From Sphingomonas sp. IC081 (GTDB lineage: Bacteria > Pseudomonadota > Alphaproteobacteria > Sphingomonadales > Sphingomonadaceae), in contig NZ_CP029761.1 in NCBI RefSeq assembly GCF_006874585.1, forward strand, positions 1,747,001-1,811,000: a DNA stretch of 64,000 nucleotides, given 5' to 3'. Shown here in pieces: positions 17,071 through 25,205 of this stretch; the stretch's first letter is position 1; each line of letters opens with the position of its first letter. Under the pieces are notes generated by a model. The model ran no database searches and was not told the DNA's origin. It was given only the letters and a program-made list of their open reading frames with translations. The position numbers were made by a program, and so were the translations under genes.

Positions 17071-17100
17071 GACTGTCGGCTCTTCCCCTTTCGGGTTCCC

Positions 17101-17130
17101 CCGCCGCCGCGCCGTCAGGCGCGGCGGCGG
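17101..17130. terminator. Strong GC hairpin between convergent genes
   Basis: CCGCCGCCGCGCC and its exact complement GGCGCGGCGGCGG flank a GTCA loop, 31 bases after the stop of the gene ending at 17070. A second GC stem follows near 17148-17175. There is no T-run on either side, so it may be a Rho-assisted or bidirectional terminator or only a structural element. Confidence 0.4.
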
Positions 17131-17235
17131 CCGGTGGCACGAAAAAAGGCCAGCGCGCTGGAAAGCGCGCCAGCCTTGGCGGGTCTGCTGTGATGGGTGG
17201 CGCGGCGCTTGGGGAAGGCGCCGCGCCGTCTCGTG

Positions 17236-18258
17236 TCAGGCGTAGCGCCGCGCTCGCCTGAAGGAATATTCGCCGGATGCCTCCGGCTTGCGCGGCTTGG
17301 GGGCATCGGCGGGCTTGCGGAAGGCGTGAATAGGAACGCCCTTCTTGCGGAGCATCTGATAGAGGTTCGCCTGAATGCCCGATCCTTCGCCTAGCACGGC
17401 TTCGGAAATGTCGAGTTCACCAATCTTGCGATTACGGGCAAACGCTGCCTTGCCACGTCCGGTTAGAGCATAGGCGACCAAGGGCACGCCTTCACGCGCG
17501 CACCATGCCGCAACGATGGCATCCCATCCCGTGCGCTGTCCCGTGGTGACGACAACCATTCGCGGCGTCCGCTGCTTGATTGCGCTCATCGTGGTCCAGA
17601 TCGGTTGCCAGTCGTCCCAGATAGCGGGGCCGGAAGACACGACGACTAGGCCGTCGGGCTGGTATTTCTCGCGCTTGGCAAGGGCGCGTTCGCGCAGGAA
17701 GTCAACCGCGCTGATATAGCTTGCGGTCGTGACGGATGACGCCTTGCTGCCCTTGCTAGGGGACCAAGCCTTGCGCCAGCAAGCGCGATACATGGCGGCG
17801 GCATAGTCGCGCATGGTTTCCACGGCGGCGCGCTGTTCAATGACGGATTGGCATTGAAGCTGCAAATCCTCCAGTTCCTTGTTGAATACCTCGCCCGGTT
17901 CCATGCGCCGCGTCATGTCGCGGATTTTATCGGCCAAGCTATCCTCGCGCCGTTGCAGTGTTCCGGCGACAAAGTGGAAGGAATTGACGATGCCCCAAGC
18001 AATATCCGGGGCGAGCGGGTCAAGCCGCGTGTCCGTCAAGAGGAGATAGAGCGAGGTCATAAGCTCGCCGCAAGTCTTCTGCGCGGCGAACGGTTCGGGC
18101 ATGTCATGTTCGCCCGGTTCGTCGCCGTGCTCGATGATCGAAAGCGGCATCGGGTCTCCGAACGACGCTTCAAATTCGGGCGTTGCGGTTTCCTCCGCGA
18201 TAAGTTCCGGCAAGTCGGCAAATGTGCTAACGGCCTTTCTAGCTGATTTCTTGCTCAT
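17236..18258 (-). CDS. DUF2493 (SLOG/YspA-like) domain protein
   Basis: A 340-residue protein. The first 200 residues are helical and acidic, with no recognised domain. The C-terminal part carries a Rossmann-like DUF2493 segment (MVVVTTGQRTGWDAIVAAW, REGVPLVAYALTGRGKAAF, RNRKIGELDISEAVLGEGSG). DUF2493 proteins are common next to DUF736 genes on alphaproteobacterial plasmids and belong to the SLOG nucleotide-binding superfamily. The biochemical role is unknown. The DUF736 gene lies 83 bp upstream in the same direction. Confidence 0.78.
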   Translation of the reverse strand: MSKKSARKAVSTFADLPELIAEETATPEFEASFGDPMPLSIIEHGDEPGEHDMPEPFAAQKTCGELMTSLYLLLTDTRLDPLAPDIAWGIVNSFHFVAGTLQRREDSLADKIRDMTRRMEPGEVFNKELEDLQLQCQSVIEQRAAVETMRDYAAAMYRACWRKAWSPSKGSKASSVTTASYISAVDFLRERALAKREKYQPDGLVVVSSGPAIWDDWQPIWTTMSAIKQRTPRMVVVTTGQRTGWDAIVAAWCAREGVPLVAYALTGRGKAAFARNRKIGELDISEAVLGEGSGIQANLYQMLRKKGVPIHAFRKPADAPKPRKPEASGEYSFRRARRYA

Positions 18259-18340
18259 GGGTGTGACTCCTGATGCTCGATGATCGGTCAGGGTCCGGGG
18301 AAGCGTTCCAGCGCCCCCCCGGCCCGTCTTGGCCTAGCGC

Positions 18341-18817
18341 CTAGAACTGGACTTCATCGTCCAGATCGGCGGCGGCGCTTTGGCTGGACAGTTCGCCGTT
18401 TTCATTGGCTGTGCTGTCCCCGAAGCCGTAATCGTCGCCACGGCTGGGACCGGAAGGCGCATCGTTGCGCGACGTGCGGACGGCAGGTCCAAAATCGTCG
18501 CGTTCCTGCCTGCGCCATGCCACGCGGAAGCCTTCCTCAATCGAGCCGAAAAGCGCGATAGGCAGTGCTTCGGGCATGGAAGGATCATCGACATTGCCTT
18601 GATAGAAGACTTCGCCGGTCCGCTTGGCGACGGCTTCCCAGAGCGCGCCGACTTGCACGACGCGGCCGCCGACATTGGGAGCGATGATCTCATAAGCGGG
18701 GGCCAGTTCGTTTTCGCTTTCCACCGGACGCAAGGCCAGCTTGGGCAGGTCGATTGTGCGGGTAGCAATCCACCCGACGACACGGCCCTTCTTCAAGTTA
18801 AACTCACCGATATTCAT
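18341..18817 (-). CDS. DUF736 family protein
   Basis: A 158-residue protein starting MNIGEFNLKKGRVVGWIATR, typical of DUF736 proteins found on plasmids and integrative elements. The conserved part continues through LRPVESENELAPAYEIIAP and the GALWEAVAKRTGEVFYQG segment to about residue 100, then a low-complexity acidic tail ends in DLDDEVQF. The ATG at 18817 was chosen because AGGAGTAAAGGCA lies just before it, and because the frame upstream gives an unrelated Arg/Ser-rich extension. Function unknown. Confidence 0.83.
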   Translation of the reverse strand: MNIGEFNLKKGRVVGWIATRTIDLPKLALRPVESENELAPAYEIIAPNVGGRVVQVGALWEAVAKRTGEVFYQGNVDDPSMPEALPIALFGSIEEGFRVAWRRQERDDFGPAVRTSRNDAPSGPSRGDDYGFGDSTANENGELSSQSAAADLDDEVQF

Positions 18818-19008
18818 TGCCTTTACTCCTATAAGTGCGTCCGGGGCCAATCCCCATCTGCACTTATACTTATACCCCCTCCCCTTTATTGAGTATATCG
18901 CATTGTTTTCTTGACAGAATTTCATCCTATTTGGTGAGCCAGAGCCAAGAAAATGGCCGCGGTAGCGGCCCGAACAAAGAAAAGCATGGCGAAGCCATTC
19001 CTTCCTGA

Positions 19009-19300
19009 TCAGCGGAGGACGCGACGGGGCCTGTCTGTCATCCCATCCGGAGCCGCCGTCGCCGGGGCTCAAGGGTCAGGGCTGGTCCGGGCAAGCAAGG
19101 GACGTCGCGCTGCGTCCTAGTGGAGGTTGAAGAAAATGGGCCTGCCGACCCCTTTGGATCAGATAATCCTGTCGGCAGGCCCATTTTCTTCTACCGGAGC
19201 TTGGGTGGAGGCAGCCCTTGCTTGCCCGGACCAGCCCTGGCACGCCGAGACCCTGCGAGGGCGGCGCAGGATGGGATGACAGACCTCGTCCGACGCTGAT
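19009..19300. repeat. About 290-bp imperfect palindrome with a perfect 21-bp core stem
   Basis: The core is 19129-19149 paired with 19171-19191, an exact 21-bp inverted repeat around a 21-base loop. Further out, 19077-19100 pairs with 19212-19236 (AGGGCTGGTCCGGGCAAGC and its complement), and TCTGTCATCCCATCC near 19033 pairs with GGATGGGATGACAGA near 19269. The arms continue imperfectly to about 19009 and 19300. No gene was found between 18818 and 19389. It sits upstream of the DUF736 gene and downstream of the gene at 19390-19626. It could be a terminator, a folded RNA, a replication or mobilisation structure, or paired remnants of a mobile element. Confidence 0.75.
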
Positions 19301-19389
19301 TGCGGGCCGAGGCGTCCTCGCCGAGGTCCGCTGGCCCTCGCCACAAACGCGACGCCGGAGGGGTAGAACGCAGCGCGCCGCTGGGACCG

Positions 19390-19626
19390 CTACGCTGGCC
19401 CGAGCCAGAGAACGTCGAGGAGGCTGCTGCTGGCCTTGCGTGCCTCGACGATGACGGCGGTGTCCAGAAGCGGCGGGAAATCCTGCGCGCCCTTGAGCCG
19501 CCAGACGTGGCCGTCGTCCATTTCGAGGAGGAACCCGCGCGCGTTGCGGCGCAGATGGCCATGGAGGCGTAGGGGCGCGGCCGCCATGATCACGGCGCGG
19601 GATGACGGCCGGTGCGGGCGGCCCAT
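19390..19626 (-). CDS. Small protein resembling DUF5818
   Basis: A 78-residue frame. The block LHGHLRRNARGFLLEMDDGH, then VWRLKGAQDFPPLLDTAVIV and SLLDVLWLGPA, has the dG-x-x-W-R-L beta-strand pattern of small DUF5818-type OB-like proteins. The first 20 residues look non-conserved, so the start may be internal. It reads toward the large palindrome. Function unknown. Confidence 0.55.
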   Translation of the reverse strand: MGRPHRPSSRAVIMAAAPLRLHGHLRRNARGFLLEMDDGHVWRLKGAQDFPPLLDTAVIVEARKASSSLLDVLWLGPA

Positions 19627-19730
19627 GCGGAAGAAGAAAGCATGATGATAGTCCTGTCGTACCTCAAGAGGTTTGGGGCTTGAATACGTTCCTCCTATGT
19701 TCTAGTAAATGGGAGAAAGGATATCTCCCC

Positions 19731-20126
19731 ATGATCGCGGACTATCTCGCCGGTTTCGATTTCAATCTGCCTTTGATCGATGCGGTCAATGATCCCGATC
19801 TTCCGGGCGTGCGCAGCCAGATCGCGGCCATCGCCCTTGGGGAAGGTCTGGATTCGGGCTACTACGAAGTCCAGGAGCTGGCCGAAACCTTTCTCGAGGC
19901 GGCTCGCGAAGACAATGCGGACATCACCGATCCGGACAGTCCCGCGCGCGAGCGTCTCGCCGGGATCCTAGATCGTGCCTCGCCCTACCAGCGCGGTCTG
20001 TTCCATGCGGTGGCCGAGCTGCCTCTGGCTGATGCCGCAAGCGACCTCGTCTGGCTCACCGGCCTGATGCGCAATCGCGCGGACATGTATCGTCCGGTCG
20101 AAGCGGCACGTCTGTCGACGCGCTGA
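19731..20126 (+). CDS. Hypothetical acidic helical protein
   Basis: A 131-residue protein beginning MIADYLAGFDFNLPLIDAV. The ATG at 19731 follows GGGAGAAAGG with short spacing. The sequence is helical and acidic (YYEVQELAETFLEAAREDN) with no recognised family. It stands alone on the plus strand between two inverted-repeat regions. Confidence 0.6.
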   Translation: MIADYLAGFDFNLPLIDAVNDPDLPGVRSQIAAIALGEGLDSGYYEVQELAETFLEAAREDNADITDPDSPARERLAGILDRASPYQRGLFHAVAELPLADAASDLVWLTGLMRNRADMYRPVEAARLSTR

Positions 20127-20224
20127 ACCCGCACACCTGATCTCGACCTCCGGCAATTTCGCAACGAACCGATTGGCAGCTGCTGCCTGATCGGGCTAGA
20201 GGATGTGCGTCCGCCGGTGGCGGG

Positions 20225-20386
20225 CCGGAGCGTCGAAACTCCGAACAATAGAGTCGGCTGCATGCCTTTGCGGCCGGATGGCCTGTATTATGTCCAGGCT
20301 CCGGCTAAAGATCAGGCACGCGTCCTATTGTTCGCGTTTTCGACTCGTCCGGCTCAGGGGCCGGCATCCTCCTTATGGAGGGTGCC
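20225..20386. repeat. Nested inverted repeats in the 20127-20419 gap
   Basis: 20225-20251 pairs imperfectly with 20325-20352 (CCGGA, GTCGAAA and CGAACAATAG blocks match). Between them a second stem forms from CCGGATGGCCTG near 20273 and CAGGCTCCGG near 20295. A third hairpin, GGCATCCTCC/GGAGGGTGCC with a TTAT loop, lies at 20363-20386, 33 bases before the next gene. This may be a structured leader or RNA for the 49-residue gene, or a mobile-element relic. No gene is seen in this 290-bp gap. Confidence 0.5.
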
Positions 20387-20419
20387 AGCCGACTGAGCGC
20401 GGTTTAGCGGAGAGCAATC

Positions 20420-20569
20420 ATGACGGACGAAGAACCTCGATTGGAAAACGCCATCAAGCACATGGAGGCAGCGCTCGAGTGCCTCGTCGATCCGAAGGAC
20501 CAGGTGGTGGCATTCCGCCTGTCGCATGCGCTCGATCTGGCGCGAGAGCGGCTTCTCGAAGGGACCTGA
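20420..20569 (+). CDS. Small hypothetical protein (49 aa)
   Basis: A 49-residue frame, MTDEEPRLENAIKHMEAALE..., preceded by GCGGAGAGCAATC. It is acidic and helical, with codon choice like neighbouring genes. It is too short for routine calling. The clear ribosome-site-like GGAG and lack of overlap with another gene support it. Function unknown. It is convergent with the PIN toxin gene. Confidence 0.5.
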   Translation: MTDEEPRLENAIKHMEAALECLVDPKDQVVAFRLSHALDLARERLLEGT

Positions 20570-20589
20570 GTGTTAGCAGGCCGTGCTGA

Positions 20590-21045
20590 TCAGCAGGCAA
20601 TCACGTCGATGTGCCCCTGTGCGGCATAGTCGATGATCTTGCCGTCCCGCGTAACGACCGGAATCTGATGATGACGGGCTGTCGCGATGATGAACCTGTC
20701 GGCTGGATCGCCATGTAGCGGCTCGGGCAGATGCGAAGATGCGATGGCGATCTCGGGAAGAAGCGGCGCTTCTCTGATCCCCGGCCCGCCCATGAAGCGG
20801 GCGAACCAGCTCTGAGGGTCGGGCAGGAAAGAGACGGCAGGCTGCTTCTCGCCGCGGGCGCGGCTCAACAATCCGACCTCCCACGCGGACGCGGGAGAGA
20901 CGAATACGCCGTCCGCGAGCGCCGCATGCGAGATCGCCGCCAGAACATCGGCGGGCATCGGATCGCCGTTGGCGAGCCAGATGACCGCGCATGTATCCAG
21001 CAGCACGGCGCTGGGCGCCGGCCCGGCCTTCTTCCGCTTCGTCAC
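20590..21045 (-). CDS. PIN-domain toxin (VapC-like)
   Basis: A 151-residue PIN domain ribonuclease. LLDTCAVIWLAN carries the first catalytic Asp. SPASAWEVGLLSRARG carries the conserved Glu. DPADRFIIATARHHQIPVVT carries the DxxDR-like acidic cluster, and VTRDGKIIDY follows. It would cut RNA when free of its antitoxin. The ATGA overlap with the upstream antitoxin gene is the usual arrangement. The first 12 residues before the core are basic and may be dispensable. Confidence 0.88.
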   Translation of the reverse strand: MTKRKKAGPAPSAVLLDTCAVIWLANGDPMPADVLAAISHAALADGVFVSPASAWEVGLLSRARGEKQPAVSFLPDPQSWFARFMGGPGIREAPLLPEIAIASSHLPEPLHGDPADRFIIATARHHQIPVVTRDGKIIDYAAQGHIDVIAC

Positions 21046-21332
21046 TGGTGCAGCTTGCCGTCGCTGGCGCTCAGCGGCTCGTCGAGAATGGGCGAAAGCA
21101 GATCCACCCCTTCGGGAACCGCAACGGAGCCGCGCATGAAGCCATGCAGCATTTCGACCGCCTCGGCCGAGCTGGGTGGCGGCGTCAGCACCGCAACGGT
21201 GCGGCCGCGCTTGGTGATCGTCACCTGATCGAGATCGCGGCGTGCAAGGCGGTCCAGGATCGCGAGGCAGTTGGTCTTGAAATCGGCTGCGCCGTAAGTT
21301 TCAGCACGCATGGGGCGGGCCTTTCTGGTCAT
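21042..21332 (-). CDS. Type II antitoxin, Phd/YefM-like
   Basis: About 96 residues. The N-terminal fold MRAETYGAADFKTNCLAILD, then LDQVTITKRGRTVAVLTPP, is the Phd/YefM DNA-binding pattern. The C-terminal acidic tail would wrap the toxin. It precedes and overlaps the PIN toxin gene. Two starts are possible: 21332 (MTRKARP...) or 21311 (MRAETYG..., with AAGG at suitable spacing). Autoregulation of the pair is expected from family knowledge. Confidence 0.85.
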   Translation of the reverse strand: MTRKARPMRAETYGAADFKTNCLAILDRLARRDLDQVTITKRGRTVAVLTPPPSSAEAVEMLHGFMRGSVAVPEGVDLLSPILDEPLSASDGKLHQ

Positions 21333-21398
21333 GTTTTCTGACTGGTCATATAGGATGACCATATTAGAAAGTCCATAGTTGGATGTCCGGCGGCACAA

Positions 21399-21902
21399 TC
21401 ATGCTCGCCCGGCTGTGCCGGGCAGTGGTGGAATGATCTTGACGCTCGCCAGGTCGCCGAACACAGCAATGTGCGCTTTCAACGCCGATTGCAGGCTATC
21501 CCGATCCTCAAACGCCTCCATCGAATAGGCGTCGCGCGCGAGAGCATCGGGGTCGGCGCCAAACAGCTGTGCAAAGCGCCGCGGCCAGTGGCAAAGCAGG
21601 ATCCATGGCCAGCCCGGTTCGGGAGGCGCGAACTCGAAGAAGCCGATCGCTCTGGCTTCGCGGCAACTGGGTTTGCGATCGAGGAGATCGGGCAATCGCA
21701 GGGCGTCCCGGTCGGCGGTGAGGAATGCTTCGAACGCAGCAAGTTCTTCGTTGGTCTCGATCATGACGATATAGTAGCGATCGAGCGCGAGGCCCTGTCC
21801 GGCAAGGTGCGGAGGAATGTCGATAACCATCACCGCCGGGGCCGTGACCAGCGGCATGGCATAGAGGCGGCGTCTAGCGGCAAGGTCATCTGATAGGCGC
21901 AT
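21399..21902 (-). CDS. Hypothetical protein
   Basis: A 167-residue protein, MRLSDDLAARRRLYAMPLVT..., with segments typical of a folded alpha/beta protein (LDRYYIVMIETNEELAAFEA, PGWPWILLCHWPRRFAQLF). No family is recognised. It lies upstream of the toxin-antitoxin pair in the same direction. Confidence 0.6.
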   Translation of the reverse strand: MRLSDDLAARRRLYAMPLVTAPAVMVIDIPPHLAGQGLALDRYYIVMIETNEELAAFEAFLTADRDALRLPDLLDRKPSCREARAIGFFEFAPPEPGWPWILLCHWPRRFAQLFGADPDALARDAYSMEAFEDRDSLQSALKAHIAVFGDLASVKIIPPLPGTAGRA

Positions 21903-21971
21903 GGCGAGGTTCCCGAAGATGTGGTTGCTGCCGCGATCGCGGTCATAGTACTGGATCGGCGGACGATCAGC

Positions 21972-22391
21972 CTACAGGTCGGCCCGGCGCCAGACATGCT
22001 TTGCGCTGTCGGCATGAACGGCTGCGAGACCTTGAGCGTCGAGTTCGGCCTGGACGCAGCAGACAAGATCGCCGGTCTCGCCGATGCCGGGTCGCTCGTA
22101 GATATAGAGATCGAACAGCACCCGGCCGTTTACAAGCTCATGGCGCTCGCGGATGCGCGACCAGGGATGGGTCGTATAGAGGTCGGTGTCCTCCCAATCC
22201 GGATCGTCGCTGATCGCGAGGATATTGAGGGCGGCATTGCCCGTTGTGAGGTTGACGCGCTCGGCGATCTCGATCGCAAAGCGAGTGGCAGAACTGTGGC
22301 GGCGGGCGATGCCCTCGGCGACCTCGCGCAGTTGTCGGACATCGCCGGCGGACAATCGGATGGCTCCGGTCATTGGTGCTGTTCCTGTCAT
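21972..22391 (-). CDS. Hypothetical protein
   Basis: About 139 residues starting MTGTAPMTGAIRLSAGDVRQ, or 133 from the second Met at 22373. The segment LREVAEGIARRHSSATRFAI, then EIAERVNLTTGNAALNILAI and HPWSRIRERHELVNGRVLFD, looks like a real fold, but no family is recognised. An IS110 element begins shortly upstream, so its native promoter may have been displaced. Confidence 0.6.
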   Translation of the reverse strand: MTGTAPMTGAIRLSAGDVRQLREVAEGIARRHSSATRFAIEIAERVNLTTGNAALNILAISDDPDWEDTDLYTTHPWSRIRERHELVNGRVLFDLYIYERPGIGETGDLVCCVQAELDAQGLAAVHADSAKHVWRRADL

Positions 22392-22547
22392 GGGCGATCG
22401 AAGCTCGCGGCGGCTATGCAAAACCGACGAAGTTGCGTCATGCTGCGACGATGTCAGCCGAGGCGGCCGGTTGTGGTTTAGCTGAGGTCTTTTCTCTCCT
22501 GCAAATGGGCGCACGATGGCGCTTCACGATGGAAGGGAGAAGACGCG

Positions 22548-23708
22548 ATGACGAAGAAGATCACGAACCCCGAGATCCTGGCGATCCGGGCGACGGCGGA
22601 AGTGGACCCGGCATGTGGCCGCGTCTGGGTCGGCCTCGATGTTGGCCTCAAGTCGACATCGGTGTGCGTGCTGGACCGCGACGGCAAGGTCGTCCACCAG
22701 GTTTCGATGAAAACGCACCCGACCGAGATCGGGCGCTACTTGGCGAAGAACTTCACCTCCAATGTGGCGGTCGTCGGCATGGAGACCGGCGCGATGTCTG
22801 CGCATCTTGCCGGCGGGCTGCGCAAGCAGGGCTATCAGGTCGCCGTGATGGATGCGTTGCAGGTCCATCGGGTGCTGTCCCTAAAGCGCAACAAGACCGA
22901 TACCAACGATGCGCGCGGTATTGCCGAGATCACGCGCACCGGCCGCGATTATCTGACCGAGGTCTATGTAAAGAGCGCTGCCTGCTTCGAGGTGCGCGCC
23001 CAGCTCATCATGCGCCACCGCCTGGTTCAGCAACGCCTGGCCAACGAGAACATGATCCGCGGCCTGTTGCGCGTCTATGGCGGGCGGGTCGAGCCTGGCG
23101 CCAAGTCGTCGGCTACCTATCGCGACCGTGTCGTCGAACAACTGCTGATCATCCAGGATCGGGAAGGCATCAATCTGCGGCCGCGCATCCTGCCGGTGCT
23201 CGACCTGTGCGAACGGCTCCAGGCGGATGCCGTGCGGATCGAGACCGAACTGGAGGCGCTCGCCGCCGCCAACCCGGTATGTCGGCGGTTCATGGCGGTA
23301 CCGGGCATCGGCGCCATCACTGCCCTGTCGTTCTTCACCGCGATCGAAGAACCATCCCGCTTCCGGCGAGCCGACGATGTCGCTGCCTATCTCGGACTCA
23401 CGCCGCGTGTGTACCAGTCCGGCGAGAGCCTGACCCACGGCAAGATCAGCAAGATGGGCAATCGACTGACCCGTACGCACATGGTCAATGCAGCAACGGT
23501 GCTGCTATCCGCTACCAAGACCTTCTCGTCATTGAAGGACTGGGGCGTCAGGCTGGCGAAGAAGGTCGGGTTCAACAAGGCGAAAGTGGCGGTTGCCCGC
23601 AAGCTCGCCGTCATCCTGTTCGGCATGTGGCGCGACGGCACCCACTTCCAGTTCAAGACAGAGACCGTCGAGCCGCATCGCCAGATGATGCAGGCGGCAC
23701 GCGCCTAA
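22548..23708 (+). CDS. IS110-family transposase (DEDD/RuvC-like)
   Basis: A 386-residue IS110-type recombinase. The RuvC-like N-terminal core is VWVGLDVGLKSTSVCVLD with the first Asp, VVGMETGAMSAHLAGGL with the Glu, and RNKTDTNDARGIAEITR with the Asp pair. The C-terminal Transposase_20 block is FMAVPGIGAITALSFFTAIE, RRADDVAAYLGLTPRVYQSG. It appears intact. The element ends could not be placed, because such elements lack clear terminal repeats and duplications. The 157-bp region before and the 320-bp region after hold no other gene. Confidence 0.92.
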   Translation: MTKKITNPEILAIRATAEVDPACGRVWVGLDVGLKSTSVCVLDRDGKVVHQVSMKTHPTEIGRYLAKNFTSNVAVVGMETGAMSAHLAGGLRKQGYQVAVMDALQVHRVLSLKRNKTDTNDARGIAEITRTGRDYLTEVYVKSAACFEVRAQLIMRHRLVQQRLANENMIRGLLRVYGGRVEPGAKSSATYRDRVVEQLLIIQDREGINLRPRILPVLDLCERLQADAVRIETELEALAAANPVCRRFMAVPGIGAITALSFFTAIEEPSRFRRADDVAAYLGLTPRVYQSGESLTHGKISKMGNRLTRTHMVNAATVLLSATKTFSSLKDWGVRLAKKVGFNKAKVAVARKLAVILFGMWRDGTHFQFKTETVEPHRQMMQAARA

Positions 23709-24020
23709 TACGCTTTACGCCATCCGTCCGTCGGACGGTACGATCCTCCCGGGAGGCGGAGGGACTGGTGACTTCGATTCTAACGTTGGGGCAGCGATGA
23801 CCCCGAGCAACGGTTGTTGAAGCGCCACCCTTCGATACGAACCGACCCCATTGCGGCATGCGACACAGATACAGGCTGCAACATGATAGCCGTCGCATGA
23901 CCCCGGAGAGACTGTTGCACCCCGGGTCGATCGATATGCCGACGAGACTATTGTCAGAAAAGGCAAAGCATGATGAAGTAGCAATACCAACGTCCCGCCC
24001 TGCCGCAGGGACCTCAGCTA
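23709..24020 (+). ncRNA. Structured noncoding region after IS110 transposase, possible bridge-RNA locus
   Basis: No gene is seen here. Short stems are visible, such as CCGTCCG/CGGACGG near 23725 and CCTCCCGGGAGG near 23747, followed by a long noncoding stretch. IS110/IS1111-group elements encode a bridge RNA in a noncoding end. In the IS1111 group that end lies downstream of the transposase. The assignment is inferred from position and structure only. Confidence 0.35.
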
Positions 24021-24027
24021 GAGATTG

Positions 24028-24522
24028 TCAGAAACGCCATCCGCTCCGTATCGGTGCCACGGTGACGAAGCGATCCATGGGGCGAAGATACACGAGGACA
24101 TGACGTCCGCGTTCGCACAAGCGCCGGATGTTGGCACGGCTGCCCTGGCTGACACCGTCCCAGACGACGATACCTGCGCCTGCGAGACGGGTCATTTCCC
24201 GATCCTTGGCGCTATGGAAGGCGCGCGTGCCCGGAGCAGCGTCGGCCAGGATCTGCCGGACGGGCCATGCGCCGATATTGTGCCGGGGGATCGTGTCGCC
24301 GCAAAAGACGGTGACGTGACGCACACCGCAATCGGCGAGGAACTGCTGGACGGCAGCGTCCGCGCCCGGTGCATCGCCGATTACGACCGGCAGCTCCTGG
24401 TCGATGATGACGCCGAGCTGCTTCATTACGCAAGCAGGAAGCTGCCGGATGGAAAGCGATCCGGAGATGAACACAGGCGGCGTAGGCGGCCGATGGTACG
24501 TGGTAGAGCCGGTAGCGGTCAT
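24028..24522 (-). CDS. SLOG-superfamily-like protein
   Basis: A 164-residue alpha/beta protein. FISGSLSIRQLP opens a Rossmann-like fold, LPVVIGDAPGADAAVQQFLA matches the GxAxGAD nucleotide loop of SLOG/DUF2493-type proteins, and HVTVFCGDTIPRHNIGAWPV, RAFHSAKDREMTRLAGAGIV, WDGVSQGSRANIRRL follow. The start at 24522 has GGGAGTTTGCC before it. SLOG proteins bind or process nucleotide ligands and recur in conflict systems. The ligand is unknown. Confidence 0.7.
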   Translation of the reverse strand: MTATGSTTYHRPPTPPVFISGSLSIRQLPACVMKQLGVIIDQELPVVIGDAPGADAAVQQFLADCGVRHVTVFCGDTIPRHNIGAWPVRQILADAAPGTRAFHSAKDREMTRLAGAGIVVWDGVSQGSRANIRRLCERGRHVLVYLRPMDRFVTVAPIRSGWRF

Positions 24523-24656
24523 GGCAAACTCCCAGATAAATGCACCACCAGCCCTCCTCCTCTCCTCCATGTCGGGCACTTCTTAGTATCTCGGCAATTG
24601 CGGTTCTGGTTGAGGACATGTCCGGGGAACGCGCCCGCCTTGCTGGCGCGGGATCG

Positions 24657-25205
24657 TCATTCCTGATATTTGGCGATGATCCGGCGTGCGAGCTGCTCGA
24701 TTTCCAGGCGATCGTTCGTCTCGGTGCAATCGCCCGGAAAAATCGTGAAGTCGTCCGACGCCGCGCTGCCCTTGCTGATGAAGATTCGCCAGACGTTCCG
24801 GCGAATCTCGCCTTGCTCCCTTGGTTCGGTCCCCGGCAAGAACATGTCAGCCCACCGGCGTTGGTCGGGATCGTCGGAGAGATCGGCCCAGTCGCCTAGC
24901 GTTCCCCAAACGGTATAGCCGTCGATCAATGCGTGATGCTCGCGCGCGGCGCGGCGCTCGGCCACTCGCTTGGGCGCTTCGCGTCTCGCCTTGGCTTCCG
25001 CCTGCTTCCACTGGACGGATGTCAGACCGAGTTCGAGGCCCTTGATGACGTCTGCCGCCACATCGACCTGCCGCTGGGCCAGAATGTCGCAATGGCGAGC
25101 GGCCGGGAGCTGATCGACGGCGAGTCGCGCCAGTTTGAGCAAGGCCTGCAATTCCGTCTTCGTCAGCGTGACGCGAAGGCCGCTCGCCATCGGATGCGTT
25201 TTCAT
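24657..25205 (-). CDS. Hypothetical helical protein
   Basis: A 182-residue protein: an N-terminal helical part (LTKTELQALLKLARLAVDQL), a basic helix (AEAKARREAPKRVAERRAAR) and a C-terminal segment ending in ARRIIAKYQE. No family is recognised. It overlaps the next upstream gene by ATGA, so both belong to one leftward operon. Confidence 0.62.
   Translation of the reverse strand: MKTHPMASGLRVTLTKTELQALLKLARLAVDQLPAARHCDILAQRQVDVAADVIKGLELGLTSVQWKQAEAKARREAPKRVAERRAAREHHALIDGYTVWGTLGDWADLSDDPDQRRWADMFLPGTEPREQGEIRRNVWRIFISKGSAASDDFTIFPGDCTETNDRLEIEQLARRIIAKYQE

Noticed and set aside
17101..17130. Classical Rho-independent terminator
   Set aside because: The stem is strong but no T-run follows on either strand, so only a hairpin is claimed.
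17067..17261. 64-residue frame with a GTGA overlap to the gene ending at 17070
   Set aside because: Low-complexity Ala/Gly/Ser sequence that runs through the GC hairpin. The overlap alone is not enough.
22373..23800. 475-residue plus-strand frame across the IS110 gene
   Set aside because: An alternative frame of the recognised transposase. The translation is Arg/Gly-rich.
9300..24000. Type IV secretion (VirB/Trb/Tra pore) genes
   Set aside because: Apart from the transglycosylase and coupling protein, no pore ATPase, TraB/VirB10 or pilin-like product is present.
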